Shown: positions 28,377-37,483 of the stretch, piece after piece
How positions within the stretch are numbered: position 1 is the first letter of the stretch
Layout of the letters: each line of letters opens with the position of its first letter
Assembly (NCBI RefSeq): GCF_002899715.1
Contig: NZ_PPEK01000002.1
Span: 124,001-188,000, forward strand
DNA: 64,000 nucleotides
From: Enteroscipio rubneri
GTDB taxonomy: Bacteria > Actinomycetota > Coriobacteriia > Coriobacteriales > Eggerthellaceae
Direction: 5' to 3'
Position numbers and translations under genes: made by a program
The notes under the pieces: model-generated
The model's database searches: none
Told to the model about the DNA's origin: nothing
What the model saw: the letters and a program-made list of their open reading frames with translations, nothing else

Positions 28377-29525
28377 GTGTACATAGCAAACCAGGAAGAT
28401 TTTGCGGCGTTCGCCGAGCGCGCCGCTCGTTCGAGCGTGCTCGCCATCGACACGGAGTTTCTGCGCGAGAAGACCTATTATGCAAAGCTGTGCCTCATCC
28501 AGCTTGCCACCGATGACGAGACGGCTATCGTGGACCCGTTCGCGGTGGACGATCTCGGCATACTCGCCCCGCTGCTCCTGAACGAGAACGTCGTGAAACT
28601 ATTCCACGCCGGCAGTCAGGATCTCGAGATTCTACTGCGCGAGGTGGGCGTTCTGCCGAAGCCCATCTTTGACACGCAGACGGCGGCGGCGCTTCTGGGC
28701 CATACCCAGCAGATCGGATATGCGGCCCTCGTGCATGCCGAATGCGGGGTCACGCTCAAGAAAATCGACTCGTTTACCGACTGGTCGCGTCGGCCGCTCT
28801 CCGATTCACAGCTCGACTACGCCGCCGACGACGTCGTGTATCTGCCGCGCATGTACGAGCGCATGCGCGCAGAACTCGAGCGCAGGGGCCGGCTCGCATG
28901 GTTGGCGCGAGACTTCGAGGATATGAGCGACCCGGCGAAATACGCAGCCGACGAGCGCGGCCGCTATCGACGCCTCAAGCGCGTCTCGCAGCTGTCTCGC
29001 CGTCAGCTCTCGGCTGCGCGCGAAGTGGCGGCATGGCGGGAGCTGGAAGCCCAACGGCGAGACGTGCCGCGCAAGTGGGTGATCACCGACGAGCAGATCG
29101 TCGAGGCTTGCAAGCGCGAAGCGCGCACCATCGACGAGCTGTTCATGGTGCGCGGCATGCGCGAGCGACTGTCCACGCGCGATGCGCGTGCGGTGGTGGC
29201 GCTCATGGTTACGGCGCTCGACGCTCCGCCCGAGACCTGGCCCGAACCCGATCGGTGCGCCAAGAGCGAGCCGAACGTCGATGCGCAGCTCGATCTCATG
29301 ACCGCCATCGTGCGTCTGCGCGCTAAGGAAAGCGGGGTGGCGATCCCGACCCTTGCAAGCCATGATGATCTGGCCCGTGTCGCGCGAGGCTACCGCGAGG
29401 GCGTTGACCTTTTGCGCGGTTGGCGACGCTCGCTGGTGGGCGAGGAGCTGCTCGATCTCCTCGACGGCAAGATTCGCTTGAGCCTGGACGGCGCCGAGCT
29501 GAACGTGGAGCGTCGGGAGGCGTGA
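28377..29525 (+). CDS. rnd: Ribonuclease D
   Basis: 382 residues from GTG 28377 (AAGGAA before it). The three DEDD exonuclease motifs are present: LAIDTEFLRE (Exo I, D and E), KLFHAGSQDLEIL (Exo II, D) and SQLDYAADDVVYL (Exo III, Y and D). An HRDC domain follows (residues about 215-290), the usual bacterial RNase D arrangement, with the rest of the second HRDC-like region after it. It trims tRNA 3' ends in the cytoplasm. Only 72 bp separate it from the divergent lipid kinase gene, so both promoters must overlap there. Confidence 0.94.
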   Translation: MYIANQEDFAAFAERAARSSVLAIDTEFLREKTYYAKLCLIQLATDDETAIVDPFAVDDLGILAPLLLNENVVKLFHAGSQDLEILLREVGVLPKPIFDTQTAAALLGHTQQIGYAALVHAECGVTLKKIDSFTDWSRRPLSDSQLDYAADDVVYLPRMYERMRAELERRGRLAWLARDFEDMSDPAKYAADERGRYRRLKRVSQLSRRQLSAAREVAAWRELEAQRRDVPRKWVITDEQIVEACKREARTIDELFMVRGMRERLSTRDARAVVALMVTALDAPPETWPEPDRCAKSEPNVDAQLDLMTAIVRLRAKESGVAIPTLASHDDLARVARGYREGVDLLRGWRRSLVGEELLDLLDGKIRLSLDGAELNVERREA

Positions 29526-29713
29526 TCGGTTCGGCGGGCCGGGAGCTTGCGGCCGATGCGCGCCGGGCGGTGTCGTTCAAGTTTCGGGAACCGCGTCGAT
29601 AGGAGGGGCCTCGCGTTGCCACCGCGATGCCGAATCGTGGCTGTTTCGTGAACGAAAGTTACGGAAGTTTGACGCTCGGGCCCGGCCTCCCGGGGGCCTG
29701 TGCGGCGCTCCAG

Positions 29714-29719
29714 TATAAT
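29714..29719 (+). promoter_or_regulatory. Consensus -10 box before the zinc peptidase gene
   Basis: A perfect TATAAT lies 68 bp upstream of the start codon. No good -35 hexamer is seen at 16-18 bp. Confidence 0.55.
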
Positions 29720-29787
29720 ACGGAATCGTACGTGGAATGCAGTCCGAGAGGCTGCGGAGTCTACCCCTTTGAAGGAGTGTTCGACCT

Positions 29788-30459
29788 ATGTTCGGATTGA
29801 GCTCGGGCTACCTGCTGCTGATCCTGGTGACGTTGGCCATCGGCGGCTTCGCGACCTGGTATGTGAACTCTCAACTCAAAAAGTACAAAAGGGTGCCCAT
29901 CTCCACGGGGATGACCGGCGCCGAGGCGGCGCGCCGCATGTTGCAGTACTATGGCATCTCGGGTGTGGAGGTGCGCCGTGGCGGACCCGGCCAGGACTTT
30001 TTCGATCCGCGCACGAACTCCGTTACGCTTGGGCCGGATTCCTTCGAAGGCCGATCGATCACGGCGACGGCGACTGCGTGCCACGAAGTGGGACATGCCT
30101 ACCAGTACGCCCAGGGGTACGCGCCCATGAAGATTCGCGGCGCGCTCGTGCCCGTGGTGAATCTGGCCTCGAACGCCTGGATGTTCCTGCTGCTGATTGG
30201 CATCGTCATGCAGTTGACCGGCCTCATCGACCTTGCCATTATTCTCTATGCGTTCGCGGTGCTGTTCCAGATCGTCACGCTGCCGGTCGAGTTCGACGCT
30301 TCCCGCCGCGCAATGGTCTACATGCAGGCGACGGCTCTGCCTCAGGCGGAGCAAAGCGGCGCGTTCAGCGTGCTGCGCGCCTGCGCGCTCACCTACGTCG
30401 CCGCTGCTCTCACCTCCATCTTGCAGCTGCTGTGGCTCCTCGGCCAGCGTCAGGACTAG
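29788..30459 (+). CDS. Membrane zinc metallopeptidase, YugP-like
   Basis: 223 residues of the neutral zinc metallopeptidase family (Pfam Zn_peptidase_2). An N-terminal helix (YLLLILVTLAIGGFATWYVN) is followed by a domain with the zinc motif TACHEVGHAYQYAQGY (H-E-x-x-H near residue 98) and then three more hydrophobic helices. A conserved VEFDASRRA near residue 170 likely supplies the third ligand region. The biological substrate is unknown in the family. The ribosome site is GAAGGAG. xseA begins a few bases after its stop, so it may be co-transcribed with xseAB. Confidence 0.92.
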   Translation: MFGLSSGYLLLILVTLAIGGFATWYVNSQLKKYKRVPISTGMTGAEAARRMLQYYGISGVEVRRGGPGQDFFDPRTNSVTLGPDSFEGRSITATATACHEVGHAYQYAQGYAPMKIRGALVPVVNLASNAWMFLLLIGIVMQLTGLIDLAIILYAFAVLFQIVTLPVEFDASRRAMVYMQATALPQAEQSGAFSVLRACALTYVAAALTSILQLLWLLGQRQD

Positions 30460-30464
30460 CAGGC

Positions 30465-31925
30465 GTGATTGTGAGGGCTTCGGAGGAAGGGGAGCGGGCG
30501 GCGGCGCTCGGCGACGCGCTCGCACGCGCGCGGGCGGCAACCTCGCGCGGCGCAGTCGTCGACGACAGGTCCGATCAGCCGCTTAGCGTGTCGGCGGCGA
30601 TGGCGCTTGCAAAGGGCGCGCTCGAGGGCGTGGCCGTGCGTTTGGTGGGCGAGGTGTCCGAGGTGTCGAACAAGCCCGGGTACAAGGCCGTGTACTTCAC
30701 CGTGAAGGACAAGAGCGCGGCGCTTCCCTGCATGATGTGGAACAACCGGTTCCGGGCTGCGGGAGTGCCGCTGCGCGTAGGGCAGCTTGTGGAGCTGGCC
30801 GGACAGTTCACGCTGTTCGCACCCAAGGGGCGCATGAATTTCGACGTGGTCTCGCTCAAGCTGGCGGGCGAGGGCGATCTTCGGCTCAAGGTTGCCGAGC
30901 TCGCGCGAAAGCTCGAGGCCGAAGGGCTCATGGACGCAGCCCGTAAGCGGCCGCTTCCGATTTATCCGGACGTCGTCGGACTGGTCACATCGCCGCGCGG
31001 TGCCGCCGTCCACGACGTGCTGCGCACGCTGCGCCGCCGGTTTCCGCTTGCGCGCGTGCTTTTGGCAGGCGTGGCCGTGGAGGGCGCCGCCGCGCCTGCG
31101 GGCATCATGGAGGGGATGCGTCAGGTGGTGGCAGCCGGGGCCGAAGTGGTGCTCGTCGTAAGGGGCGGCGGCTCTTTCGAGGACCTGATGACGTTTAGCG
31201 ACGAGCGGCTCGCGCGTACCATCGCACGCTGCCCCGTGCCGGTGGTGACGGGCATCGGGCACGAGCCGGACACCACCATCGCCGATATGGTAGCCGACGT
31301 GCGTGCTTCGACGCCGACCGCAGCAGCCGAGGCCGTCAGCCCTGCGCGCGAGAGCCTCGAACGGCATTTTTCAGCGCGGGCGCGAACGCTTGCCGCCTGT
31401 GCCGGGCGTGCGGTCGAACGTGCGGGCGCAGACGTGCGCCGTTGCGCGACGAGACCGCTGTTCTGCGATGCACAAACGGTGTTTGCCGCCGAAGCGCAGA
31501 CGCTCGATATGATGGGCGACCGCCTGTCCAGGGCGCTGCCCGCAAATCTTGAGCGCGACAGAGGGCTGGTCGTGCGTCAGCGCGAGCGGCTTGCGCGCGT
31601 CATGCCGGCGGCAGTGGAGCGCGAAGGCGCGCGAATGGCGCGCTGCCGCGAGCGTTTGGTCGCCTGCGGGGGTTCGATCGTGCCGCGGTTCTCGCAGCAG
31701 GCGGCTGTGGGCGCCGCGCGCTTGCACGACCTCTCGCCTCTCGCCGTGATCGCGCGCGGCTACGCCGTCGCGCGCACGGCTGCCGGGACCGTAGTCAAGA
31801 GCGTGGAGGATGTTACTGCGGGCGACACGGTGGACGTGTCCGTGACCGATGGCGTGCTGAATTGCCGCGTCGAGCGTACGCGGCGTGTCGATACGGAAAC
31901 AGTCGAGTGGGAGGATGCCGTATGA
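30465..31925 (+). CDS. xseA: Exodeoxyribonuclease VII large subunit
   Basis: About 486 residues. Exo VII degrades single-stranded DNA from both ends. The protein shows the N-terminal OB-fold (LSVSAAMALAKGALEG, VRLVGEVSEVSNKPGYKAV, MMWNNRF), the catalytic domain signature YPDVVGLVTSPRGAAVHDVL and VVLVVRGGGSFEDLMTFSDE, then GHEPDTTIADMVADVRASTPT, and a helical C-terminus. The start is uncertain. GTG 30465 and GTG 30471 are close, both with weak ribosome sites; the first is listed. Its stop overlaps xseB by 4 bp. Confidence 0.95.
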   Translation: MIVRASEEGERAAALGDALARARAATSRGAVVDDRSDQPLSVSAAMALAKGALEGVAVRLVGEVSEVSNKPGYKAVYFTVKDKSAALPCMMWNNRFRAAGVPLRVGQLVELAGQFTLFAPKGRMNFDVVSLKLAGEGDLRLKVAELARKLEAEGLMDAARKRPLPIYPDVVGLVTSPRGAAVHDVLRTLRRRFPLARVLLAGVAVEGAAAPAGIMEGMRQVVAAGAEVVLVVRGGGSFEDLMTFSDERLARTIARCPVPVVTGIGHEPDTTIADMVADVRASTPTAAAEAVSPARESLERHFSARARTLAACAGRAVERAGADVRRCATRPLFCDAQTVFAAEAQTLDMMGDRLSRALPANLERDRGLVVRQRERLARVMPAAVEREGARMARCRERLVACGGSIVPRFSQQAAVGAARLHDLSPLAVIARGYAVARTAAGTVVKSVEDVTAGDTVDVSVTDGVLNCRVERTRRVDTETVEWEDAV

Positions 31926-32179
31926 AGGAGCAGGAGGACGCGAGTCCTATCGATGAGCTGACGTTTCGCGAGGCTATGGCCGAGTTGGATGGTATCGTGC
32001 GCGTGCTCGAGAGTAACACGCTGGAGCTGGAAGACAGCCTGCAAAGCTACGAGCGCGGCGTGGCCTTGCTCGCGTCGCTGCAAGGCCGTCTTGCCGAGGC
32101 CCAGCAGAAGGTGGACGTGCTGATGGGCGAGCTCGCGGCCGATGCCGACGACGCCTCGCGGGATGCTACGCTTTCGTAA
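31922..32179 (+). CDS. xseB: Exodeoxyribonuclease VII small subunit
   Basis: 85 residues, the normal size. LTFREAMAELDGIVRVLE, then LELEDSLQSYERGVALL, form the two-helix hairpin typical of XseB, which wraps the XseA coiled coil. The ATG overlaps the xseA stop (ATGA), indicating coupled translation. Confidence 0.95.
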   Translation: MKEQEDASPIDELTFREAMAELDGIVRVLESNTLELEDSLQSYERGVALLASLQGRLAEAQQKVDVLMGELAADADDASRDATLS

Positions 32180-32281
32180 GCTTCCTCGTCCACGGGGCCG
32201 TTGCCGGAGGAGAAAGAGGGCGTGCTAACCGGGCTTTTTCGGTGAGCGGCATGCCACTGACCGAATCAAGTGGTGGAAGCC

Positions 32282-32310
32282 TTTTAACGACCACAGGCCT
32301 TACCTACAAT
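32282..32310 (+). promoter_or_regulatory. Candidate promoter of ackA
   Basis: TTTTAA (32282-32287) and TACAAT (32305-32310) are 17 bp apart, about 38 bp before the start. The -35 hexamer is a weak match. Confidence 0.4.
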
Positions 32311-32348
32311 TGTCTTTCGAGCGAACGACAGGTTAAGGAGGCAGGCCG

Positions 32349-33590
32349 TTGAACGTACTTGTCATCAATGCGGGATCATCTTCCTTGAAGTACCAGCTGG
32401 TCAATCTGGAGCGCAAAGAACTGATCGCGAAAGGCATTTGCGAGCGCGTCGGATCGAACAGCGCCTTCCACAAGCATGGCCTCGACGAGAACGAGGTGGT
32501 TATCGATGCCAAGATGGCGGATCACGATGACGCCATCGCCCTCGTGCTGGAATCGCTCACGAGCGGATCTGCAAAAGCCATCGACTCGCTTGACGAGATC
32601 GATGCGGTGGGGCACCGCATAGTGCAGGGCGGCAAGTACTTCGATCGCTCGGTGCTCATCGATGAGGACGTCGTTGCGAAGATTGACGAACTCGCGGAAC
32701 TCGCCCCCTTGCACAACAAAGCCGCGCTGATGGGCATACGCGCCTGCCAGAAGCATATGCCCAGCGTCCCCATGGTGGCCGTGTTCGACACGTCGTTTTT
32801 CCAGACGCTGCCTCCGAAGGCGTACATGTACCCCTTGCCCTACGAGTTGTACGAGAAGTACGCCATTCGCAAGTACGGTGCGCATGGCACGTCGCACCGC
32901 TACATCGCGGAGCGGGCCGCCGCCGTCCTCGACGAGCCGATCGAGGACTTGAAGCTCATCACGTGCCACCTGGGCAACGGATGCTCCATGGCGGCAATCG
33001 ACCACGGTGTGGCCGTGGACACCTCGATGGGGCTGACGCCGCTCGATGGCCTCATGATGGGCACGCGCTGCGGCGCCATCGATCCGGCCATCGTGCCGTT
33101 TATCATGGAGCACGAAGGCCTTTCCACTGCCGAGGTCAACGATCTCATGAACAAAAAATCGGGCCTGCTGGGCATCTCGGGCATCTCCAACGATCTGCGC
33201 AGCGTTCGCGACGCGTCCGAAAAGGGCGACGAGCGCGCCATGCTCGCTTACGATATGTACTCGAACTCCGTGAAGAAGTATATCGGCAGTTACATAGCGG
33301 TCATGGGCGGTGTGGACGCCATCGTGCTCACGGCTGGCGTCGGCGAGAACTGCAAGAAGATGCGCCGCATGATTTTCTCGGGCCTGCAGCCGCTCGGCAT
33401 TATCCTTGACGAGGAAAAGAACCGCGCTCGCGGTTTCGAGCGCGAGATTTCATCGGAGAACTCGCAGGTGAAGATCATCATCATCCCCACGAACGAAGAG
33501 TACATGATCGCACGCGACACCTATGACATCCTGCATGAGAAGGTGGGTGTCGAGGGCGGCGTCTTGGATGAGGTGCCGATGCTTGCATAG
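32349..33590 (+). CDS. ackA: Acetate kinase
   Basis: 413 residues with a TTG start after AAGGAGGCAGGCCG. The acetate/sugar kinase/Hsc70 fold is evident: VLVINAGSSSLKYQLVNLE, VGHRIVQGGKYF, FDTSFFQTLPPKAYMYPLP (signature 2), KYGAHGTSHRY and LITCHLGNGCSMAAIDHGV. It makes ATP and acetate from acetyl phosphate. The pta gene lies 1.5 kb away on the other strand with two genes between, an unusual separation for this pair. Confidence 0.97.
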   Translation: MNVLVINAGSSSLKYQLVNLERKELIAKGICERVGSNSAFHKHGLDENEVVIDAKMADHDDAIALVLESLTSGSAKAIDSLDEIDAVGHRIVQGGKYFDRSVLIDEDVVAKIDELAELAPLHNKAALMGIRACQKHMPSVPMVAVFDTSFFQTLPPKAYMYPLPYELYEKYAIRKYGAHGTSHRYIAERAAAVLDEPIEDLKLITCHLGNGCSMAAIDHGVAVDTSMGLTPLDGLMMGTRCGAIDPAIVPFIMEHEGLSTAEVNDLMNKKSGLLGISGISNDLRSVRDASEKGDERAMLAYDMYSNSVKKYIGSYIAVMGGVDAIVLTAGVGENCKKMRRMIFSGLQPLGIILDEEKNRARGFEREISSENSQVKIIIIPTNEEYMIARDTYDILHEKVGVEGGVLDEVPMLA

Positions 33591-33657
33591 GCGGCTGGAA
33601 CGAAGAAGCGCGAAGGGCGCGTTGTAAGCCTTCGAAGAAGCGCGAGCGAACGTTCGA

Positions 33658-33697
33658 ACAACCATCGGCGGCCATGCGGTCGCCGATGGTTGTTTTC
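33658..33697 (+). terminator. Bidirectional terminator between ackA and the HIT gene
   Basis: ACAACCATCGGCG (33658-33670) and CGCCGATGGTTGT (33681-33693) form a perfect 13-bp stem, with a T-run on the plus side and an A/T flank on the other. Confidence 0.9.
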
Positions 33698-33746
33698 ATG
33701 CTCTGTTTCCAGTTTTCGGAGCCGTTCGATGCGGCTCTTCTGCGGC

Positions 33747-34106
33747 TTATTCCGCCCGCTGGGAGTTCTCGAAGGTGAAGCGTCCCATCTTCACGCCTCC
33801 AAGAAGATGGATGTGGAGGTGGGATACCGTGGCCGCCGAATCCTCGCCGGTGTTGATGACGCAGCGGAAGCCGGACTCGCCGACGCCTTTGAGATCGGCC
33901 ACGTTCGGCGCGACGGACAGAAGGTGGCCCAGCACGTTGGCGGGCACGTCGTCCTGAAGGTTGTCGTAGTGCTTCTTGGGAACGATCAAGGTATGCACCG
34001 GGGCTTCTGGCTCGATGTCGTCGAACGCGAAGCACACATCGTCCTCGTACACCTTTCTGGCTGGTATCTCACCGGAAATCAACTTACAGAACAAGCAGTC
34101 GCTCAT
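33747..34106 (-). CDS. HIT-family protein (HinT-like)
   Basis: 119 residues. CLFCKLISGEIPARKVYED at the N-terminus and the histidine triad HLHIHLLGG near residue 98 are diagnostic. VPKKHYDNL and INTGEDSAATVSHLH are also typical of the HinT branch, a nucleoside phosphoramidase or adenylyl hydrolase. The two N-terminal cysteines in the C-x2-C pattern are common in this group. A TACAAT box lies 50 bp upstream on its strand (34163-34158). Confidence 0.94.
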   Translation of the reverse strand: MSDCLFCKLISGEIPARKVYEDDVCFAFDDIEPEAPVHTLIVPKKHYDNLQDDVPANVLGHLLSVAPNVADLKGVGESGFRCVINTGEDSAATVSHLHIHLLGGVKMGRFTFENSQRAE

Positions 34107-34420
34107 GGTCCGAAACCTTTCTTCTCGCGATAGGGCGTGCCTCGGGGGCGCCTGAATATTGTACCCCGGCTCGCAGCGCTGGACGAGTCGGTTTCCGGTT
34201 TGCGCTTGCTGCGTGCTGAAAAGAGGGTCGATAGGGCCGCCTGTGCGGCGTCCGCCGCAGAAGCGGGACCGAGCATAGCGCTCTGTTGTCCCGGCGATGC
34301 GAACACCGCAGGGCGCTTACATGGCGATGCCAGGCTGATTGCGGATGCGGGTTCCAGCGCGCTCCAGATCTCCAAGACGGTAGAGTTGAGGTATCTGCGA
34401 ACCATCGAAAGGAGTCCCGC
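34107..34420. other. 314-bp gap upstream of the DUF1269-type gene
   Basis: No coding region is supported. The only readable element is a candidate -10 box for the HIT gene (TACAAT, minus strand, 34163-34158). The right end holds the AAAGGAG ribosome site of the next gene. Confidence 0.5.
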
Positions 34421-34909
34421 ATGAGTACGCTTTTAGTGCTCGGATACCCGAGCGAGGCGGAAGCAACGTCCGCCTATCAAAAGATCCTCGATCTTGACAA
34501 GAACCTTATTGTAAGCCTGCAATCGATCGCCGTCGTGGCCCGTCGCGCCGACGGCAAGTACGACGTCGTCACGCCTGGCTCGAAGGTGGGGACCTCGGCC
34601 GTTTGGGGTCTGTTCTGGGGCGCCCTGTTCGGCCTTTTGTTCTTCGTGCCGGTCTTCGGGGCTGCGCTCGGAGCCGGCATCGGGGCGCTTACCGGCGCTA
34701 TCGTGAAGCGCGGCGTCGACAAGGACTTCCAGGAGCGCGTCCGCAACCTGCTTTCCTCCGATGACAGCGCTGCCGTGTTCATGGTGGTCGACGAAATGAC
34801 CACCGATAAATTCGTCGACGCCATTAAGCCGTTCGGCGGCGAGGTGCTGCAGACTTCTCTCTCTGTGAAGGATGAAGAGGAGCTCAAGCACGCCCTGTTC
34901 AAGGGGTAG
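34421..34909 (+). CDS. DUF1269-family membrane protein
   Basis: 162 residues. The start MSTLLVLGYPSEAEATSAYQ and the central glycine-rich double helix (WGLFWGALFGLLFFVPVFGA, then GAGIGALTGAIVKRGVD) match the DUF1269/membrane-protein family whose outer domains resemble a nucleotide- or DUF-type fold. The C-terminal KPFGGEVLQTSLSVKDEEEL is typical. The function is unknown. The start follows AAAGGAG by 7 bp. Confidence 0.85.
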   Translation: MSTLLVLGYPSEAEATSAYQKILDLDKNLIVSLQSIAVVARRADGKYDVVTPGSKVGTSAVWGLFWGALFGLLFFVPVFGAALGAGIGALTGAIVKRGVDKDFQERVRNLLSSDDSAAVFMVVDEMTTDKFVDAIKPFGGEVLQTSLSVKDEEELKHALFKG

Positions 34910-34956
34910 GTAACGGCTTTCAGCCGAATGGCTGGGCCTTCCGGCAAAACGAACGA

Positions 34957-34997
34957 GCGGGACTGGAACGAGGATTTCCAGTCCCGCCTTTGTTTTT
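34957..34997 (+). terminator. Terminator after the DUF1269-type gene
   Basis: GCGGGACTGGA (34957-34967) pairs with TCCAGTCCCGC (34977-34987), followed by CTTTGTTTTT. Confidence 0.93.
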
Positions 34998-35060
34998 CGC
35001 TTGCGGCGCCGCACCGCGCCGGCGCGGCAGCGAGCAGATCGGACCGGCTCGTCTTGGCCG

Positions 35061-36062
35061 CTATTCGGCTTTCATAGCCTGACACTGCACGCAGGTGATG
35101 GCGATGACGCCCACGATGTCGTCGGCCGTGCAGCCGCGCGACAGGTCGTTCACGGGCTTGGCTATGCCTTGCGTGACGGGACCGTAGGCTTCGGCATGTG
35201 CGAGGCGCTGCACGAGCTTGTAGCCGATGTTACCGGCGTCAAGGTCGGGGAACACGAGCACGTTGGCGCGGCCTGCTACAGGTGAGTCCGGCGCCTTCGA
35301 TGCGCCCACGGAGGGCACGATGGCGGCGTCGAGCTGCAACTCGCCGTCGAGGGCCATCTGCGGCGCGAGCTCCTTTGCGAGCGCGACCGCCTCGATCACC
35401 TTGTCGCGGTCGGCGTTGGCCACAGTCGAGCCATGTGTAGAATGGGAGAGCATGGCGACGGCCGGCTCGGTGCCCATGAGCGTGCTCCACGAGCGGCCGG
35501 AGTTGACGGCAATGTGCGCGAGCTTTTCGGCGTCGGGCTGGATCTCCAGTCCGCAGTCGCTGAAGAGAAACGTCCCGTTCTGTCCCAAATCGCAATTCGG
35601 GACGACCATGACGAAAAACGAGCTGACGAGCTTCACGCCCGGCGCGGTCTTGAGAATCTGCAGCGCAGCGCGCAGCACGTCGGAAGTGGCATGGCAGGCG
35701 CCGCATACCATGCCGTCGGCATGCCCGAGCTTCACCATCATGGTTCCGAAGTACAGCACGTCGTCGACGAGGCCGAGCGCTTTCTCTTCGGTCATCCCCT
35801 TGGCACGACGCAACTCGAAGAGGGCCGCGGCGAACGCCTCGCGCTCGGGGGCCGTGCGAGGATCGATGATGCGCGCGCCGTCGAGCGCGTAGCTGCTGGC
35901 CTCGATGGCGGCGGCATCGCCGAGGATGACGAGGTTCGCCACATCGTCGGCGAGGATGCGTTCGGCCGCGGCGAGCGTGCGCTCGTCATCGCCTTCCGCC
36001 AGGACGATCGTCTGGCGGTCGGCTTTGGCGCGGGCAAGCATGGAATCGAGGAATGAACTCAT
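35061..36062 (-). CDS. pta: Phosphate acetyltransferase
   Basis: 333 residues, the short single-domain form. It converts acetyl-CoA to acetyl phosphate, feeding ackA. The start is ATG 36062 (MSSFLDSMLARAKADRQTIV). TIVLAEGDDERTLAAAERI, MVKLGHADGMVCGACHATSD and AQMALDGELQLDAAIVPSVG-type segments match the phosphate acetyl/butyryltransferase fold. The C-terminal NDLSRGCTADDIVGVIAITC is diagnostic. A phosphate butyryltransferase is less likely given this C-terminus. Confidence 0.96.
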   Translation of the reverse strand: MSSFLDSMLARAKADRQTIVLAEGDDERTLAAAERILADDVANLVILGDAAAIEASSYALDGARIIDPRTAPEREAFAAALFELRRAKGMTEEKALGLVDDVLYFGTMMVKLGHADGMVCGACHATSDVLRAALQILKTAPGVKLVSSFFVMVVPNCDLGQNGTFLFSDCGLEIQPDAEKLAHIAVNSGRSWSTLMGTEPAVAMLSHSTHGSTVANADRDKVIEAVALAKELAPQMALDGELQLDAAIVPSVGASKAPDSPVAGRANVLVFPDLDAGNIGYKLVQRLAHAEAYGPVTQGIAKPVNDLSRGCTADDIVGVIAITCVQCQAMKAE

Positions 36063-36264
36063 GGAAAGCCTTTCTCTCATCGACTGGGCGACGCTACCTG
36101 TGCATTCGCTCCTGGTTTTGTCCACTTTGTATGATAATCCACGCACCCTGTTCGCTTGCCGGTAAAATAGCTTCCGGCGCGTTTCGGCGGGCAAGAAGCC
36201 TGCTTGCTTATACGTTTGAGAGAGGGGCAGCTTCGAAGCTGCCGTGGACGAGGAAGGTTGCCTC

Positions 36265-37479
36265 ATGGGAGTTCGGTACTGCGACTTCAAGGATATTGAC
36301 AGGGGAGACTTCGACGCAGTGGTCGTCGGCAGCGGGTTTGCGGGCGGCGTGGTGGCGCGCGAGCTGGCCGAGCGCGGCGGCCAGCGGGTGCTCGTGATCG
36401 AGAAGCGCTCCCACATCGGCGGCAACATGTACGACGAGGCCGACGACGCCGGCATCCTCGTCCATCGCTACGGACCGCATATTTTCCACACCAACGACAA
36501 GCGTGCGTTCGACTACGTGCGCCGCTTCACCGAGTGGCGCGACTACCAGCACGAGGTGCTGGCCGATTGGTACGGCACGTACCTGCCGGTGCCGTTCAAC
36601 AAGAACTCGATGGAGATTGCTTTCGGCAAGGAGAAGGCGGCGCGCCTCACGGAGAAGCTCATCGAAACATTCGGCGACGAGCGCAAGGTGACCATCACCG
36701 AGCTGCGCGCCCAAGACGACCCCGAGCTGTCCGAGATCGCCGACTTCATCTACAAGAACGTGTTCCTCTACTACACGCAGAAGCAGTGGGGCCTTACGCC
36801 CGAGGAGGTCGACCCCTCTGTCACGGCGCGCGTGCCCGTGTTCGTGTCACGCGACAATCGCTACTTCCAGGATGCATACCAGGGCATGCCGGCCGAGGGC
36901 TATACGCCGCTGTTCGAGCGCATGCTCGATCACGAGAACATCCAGGTGTGCCTGGACACCGAAGCTGAGAACGTGTTCGAGCTGGAGTTCGAGAGCAGCG
37001 ACGAGAGCGCCCCGCTGTCCGCGATCCTCATCAAGAGCGCGCCGTTCGAGGGCCCCATCGTCTACACCGGTCCGCTCGATGAGCTGTTTCTGTCGCGCTT
37101 CGGCCGTCTGCCGTACCGCAGCTTGGACTTCGTGTACGAGACGCACGACGCCGAGCACATGCTGCCCTGCGGCACGGTGAACTTCACCGTGACCGAGGAC
37201 TACACGCGCATCACCGAATTCAAGTACCTCACGGGCCAGAAGAGCGACAAGACCACCATCATGAAGGAGTACAGCCGCTCCTACGACGATCCGAAGCGGC
37301 AGATCCCGTACTACGCCATCGTCGGCGATGAGAACGCCGCTCACTACGAGCGCTATCGCGAGCTTACGAAGTCGCTGCCGAACTTCCACCCGCTCGGACG
37401 CTTGGCCGAGTACCGGTATTACAACATGGACGTCATCATCGGGCGAGCGCTCGCGCTTGCCGACGAGCTGGTGGGGTAG
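36265..37479 (+). CDS. glf: UDP-galactopyranose mutase
   Basis: 404 residues from ATG 36265 (GAGGAAGG before it). The FAD-binding motif FDAVVVGSGFAGGVVAREL is near the N-terminus. HIGGNMYDEADDAGILVHRY, YGPHIFHTNDKRAFDYV and PVPFNKNSM are diagnostic for Glf. It converts UDP-galactopyranose to UDP-galactofuranose, the donor for galactofuranose-containing surface glycans. A GT2 glycosyltransferase follows after 4 bp, so the two probably act in one surface-polysaccharide pathway. The C-terminal YYNMDVIIGRALALADEL matches the family end. Confidence 0.96.
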   Translation: MGVRYCDFKDIDRGDFDAVVVGSGFAGGVVARELAERGGQRVLVIEKRSHIGGNMYDEADDAGILVHRYGPHIFHTNDKRAFDYVRRFTEWRDYQHEVLADWYGTYLPVPFNKNSMEIAFGKEKAARLTEKLIETFGDERKVTITELRAQDDPELSEIADFIYKNVFLYYTQKQWGLTPEEVDPSVTARVPVFVSRDNRYFQDAYQGMPAEGYTPLFERMLDHENIQVCLDTEAENVFELEFESSDESAPLSAILIKSAPFEGPIVYTGPLDELFLSRFGRLPYRSLDFVYETHDAEHMLPCGTVNFTVTEDYTRITEFKYLTGQKSDKTTIMKEYSRSYDDPKRQIPYYAIVGDENAAHYERYRELTKSLPNFHPLGRLAEYRYYNMDVIIGRALALADELVG

Positions 37480-37483
37480 GATC

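Noticed and set aside
34137-34424. A 95-codon frame in the gap before the DUF1269-type gene
   Set aside because: No ribosome site, no domain, and it overlaps the real gene's start; composition is not convincing.
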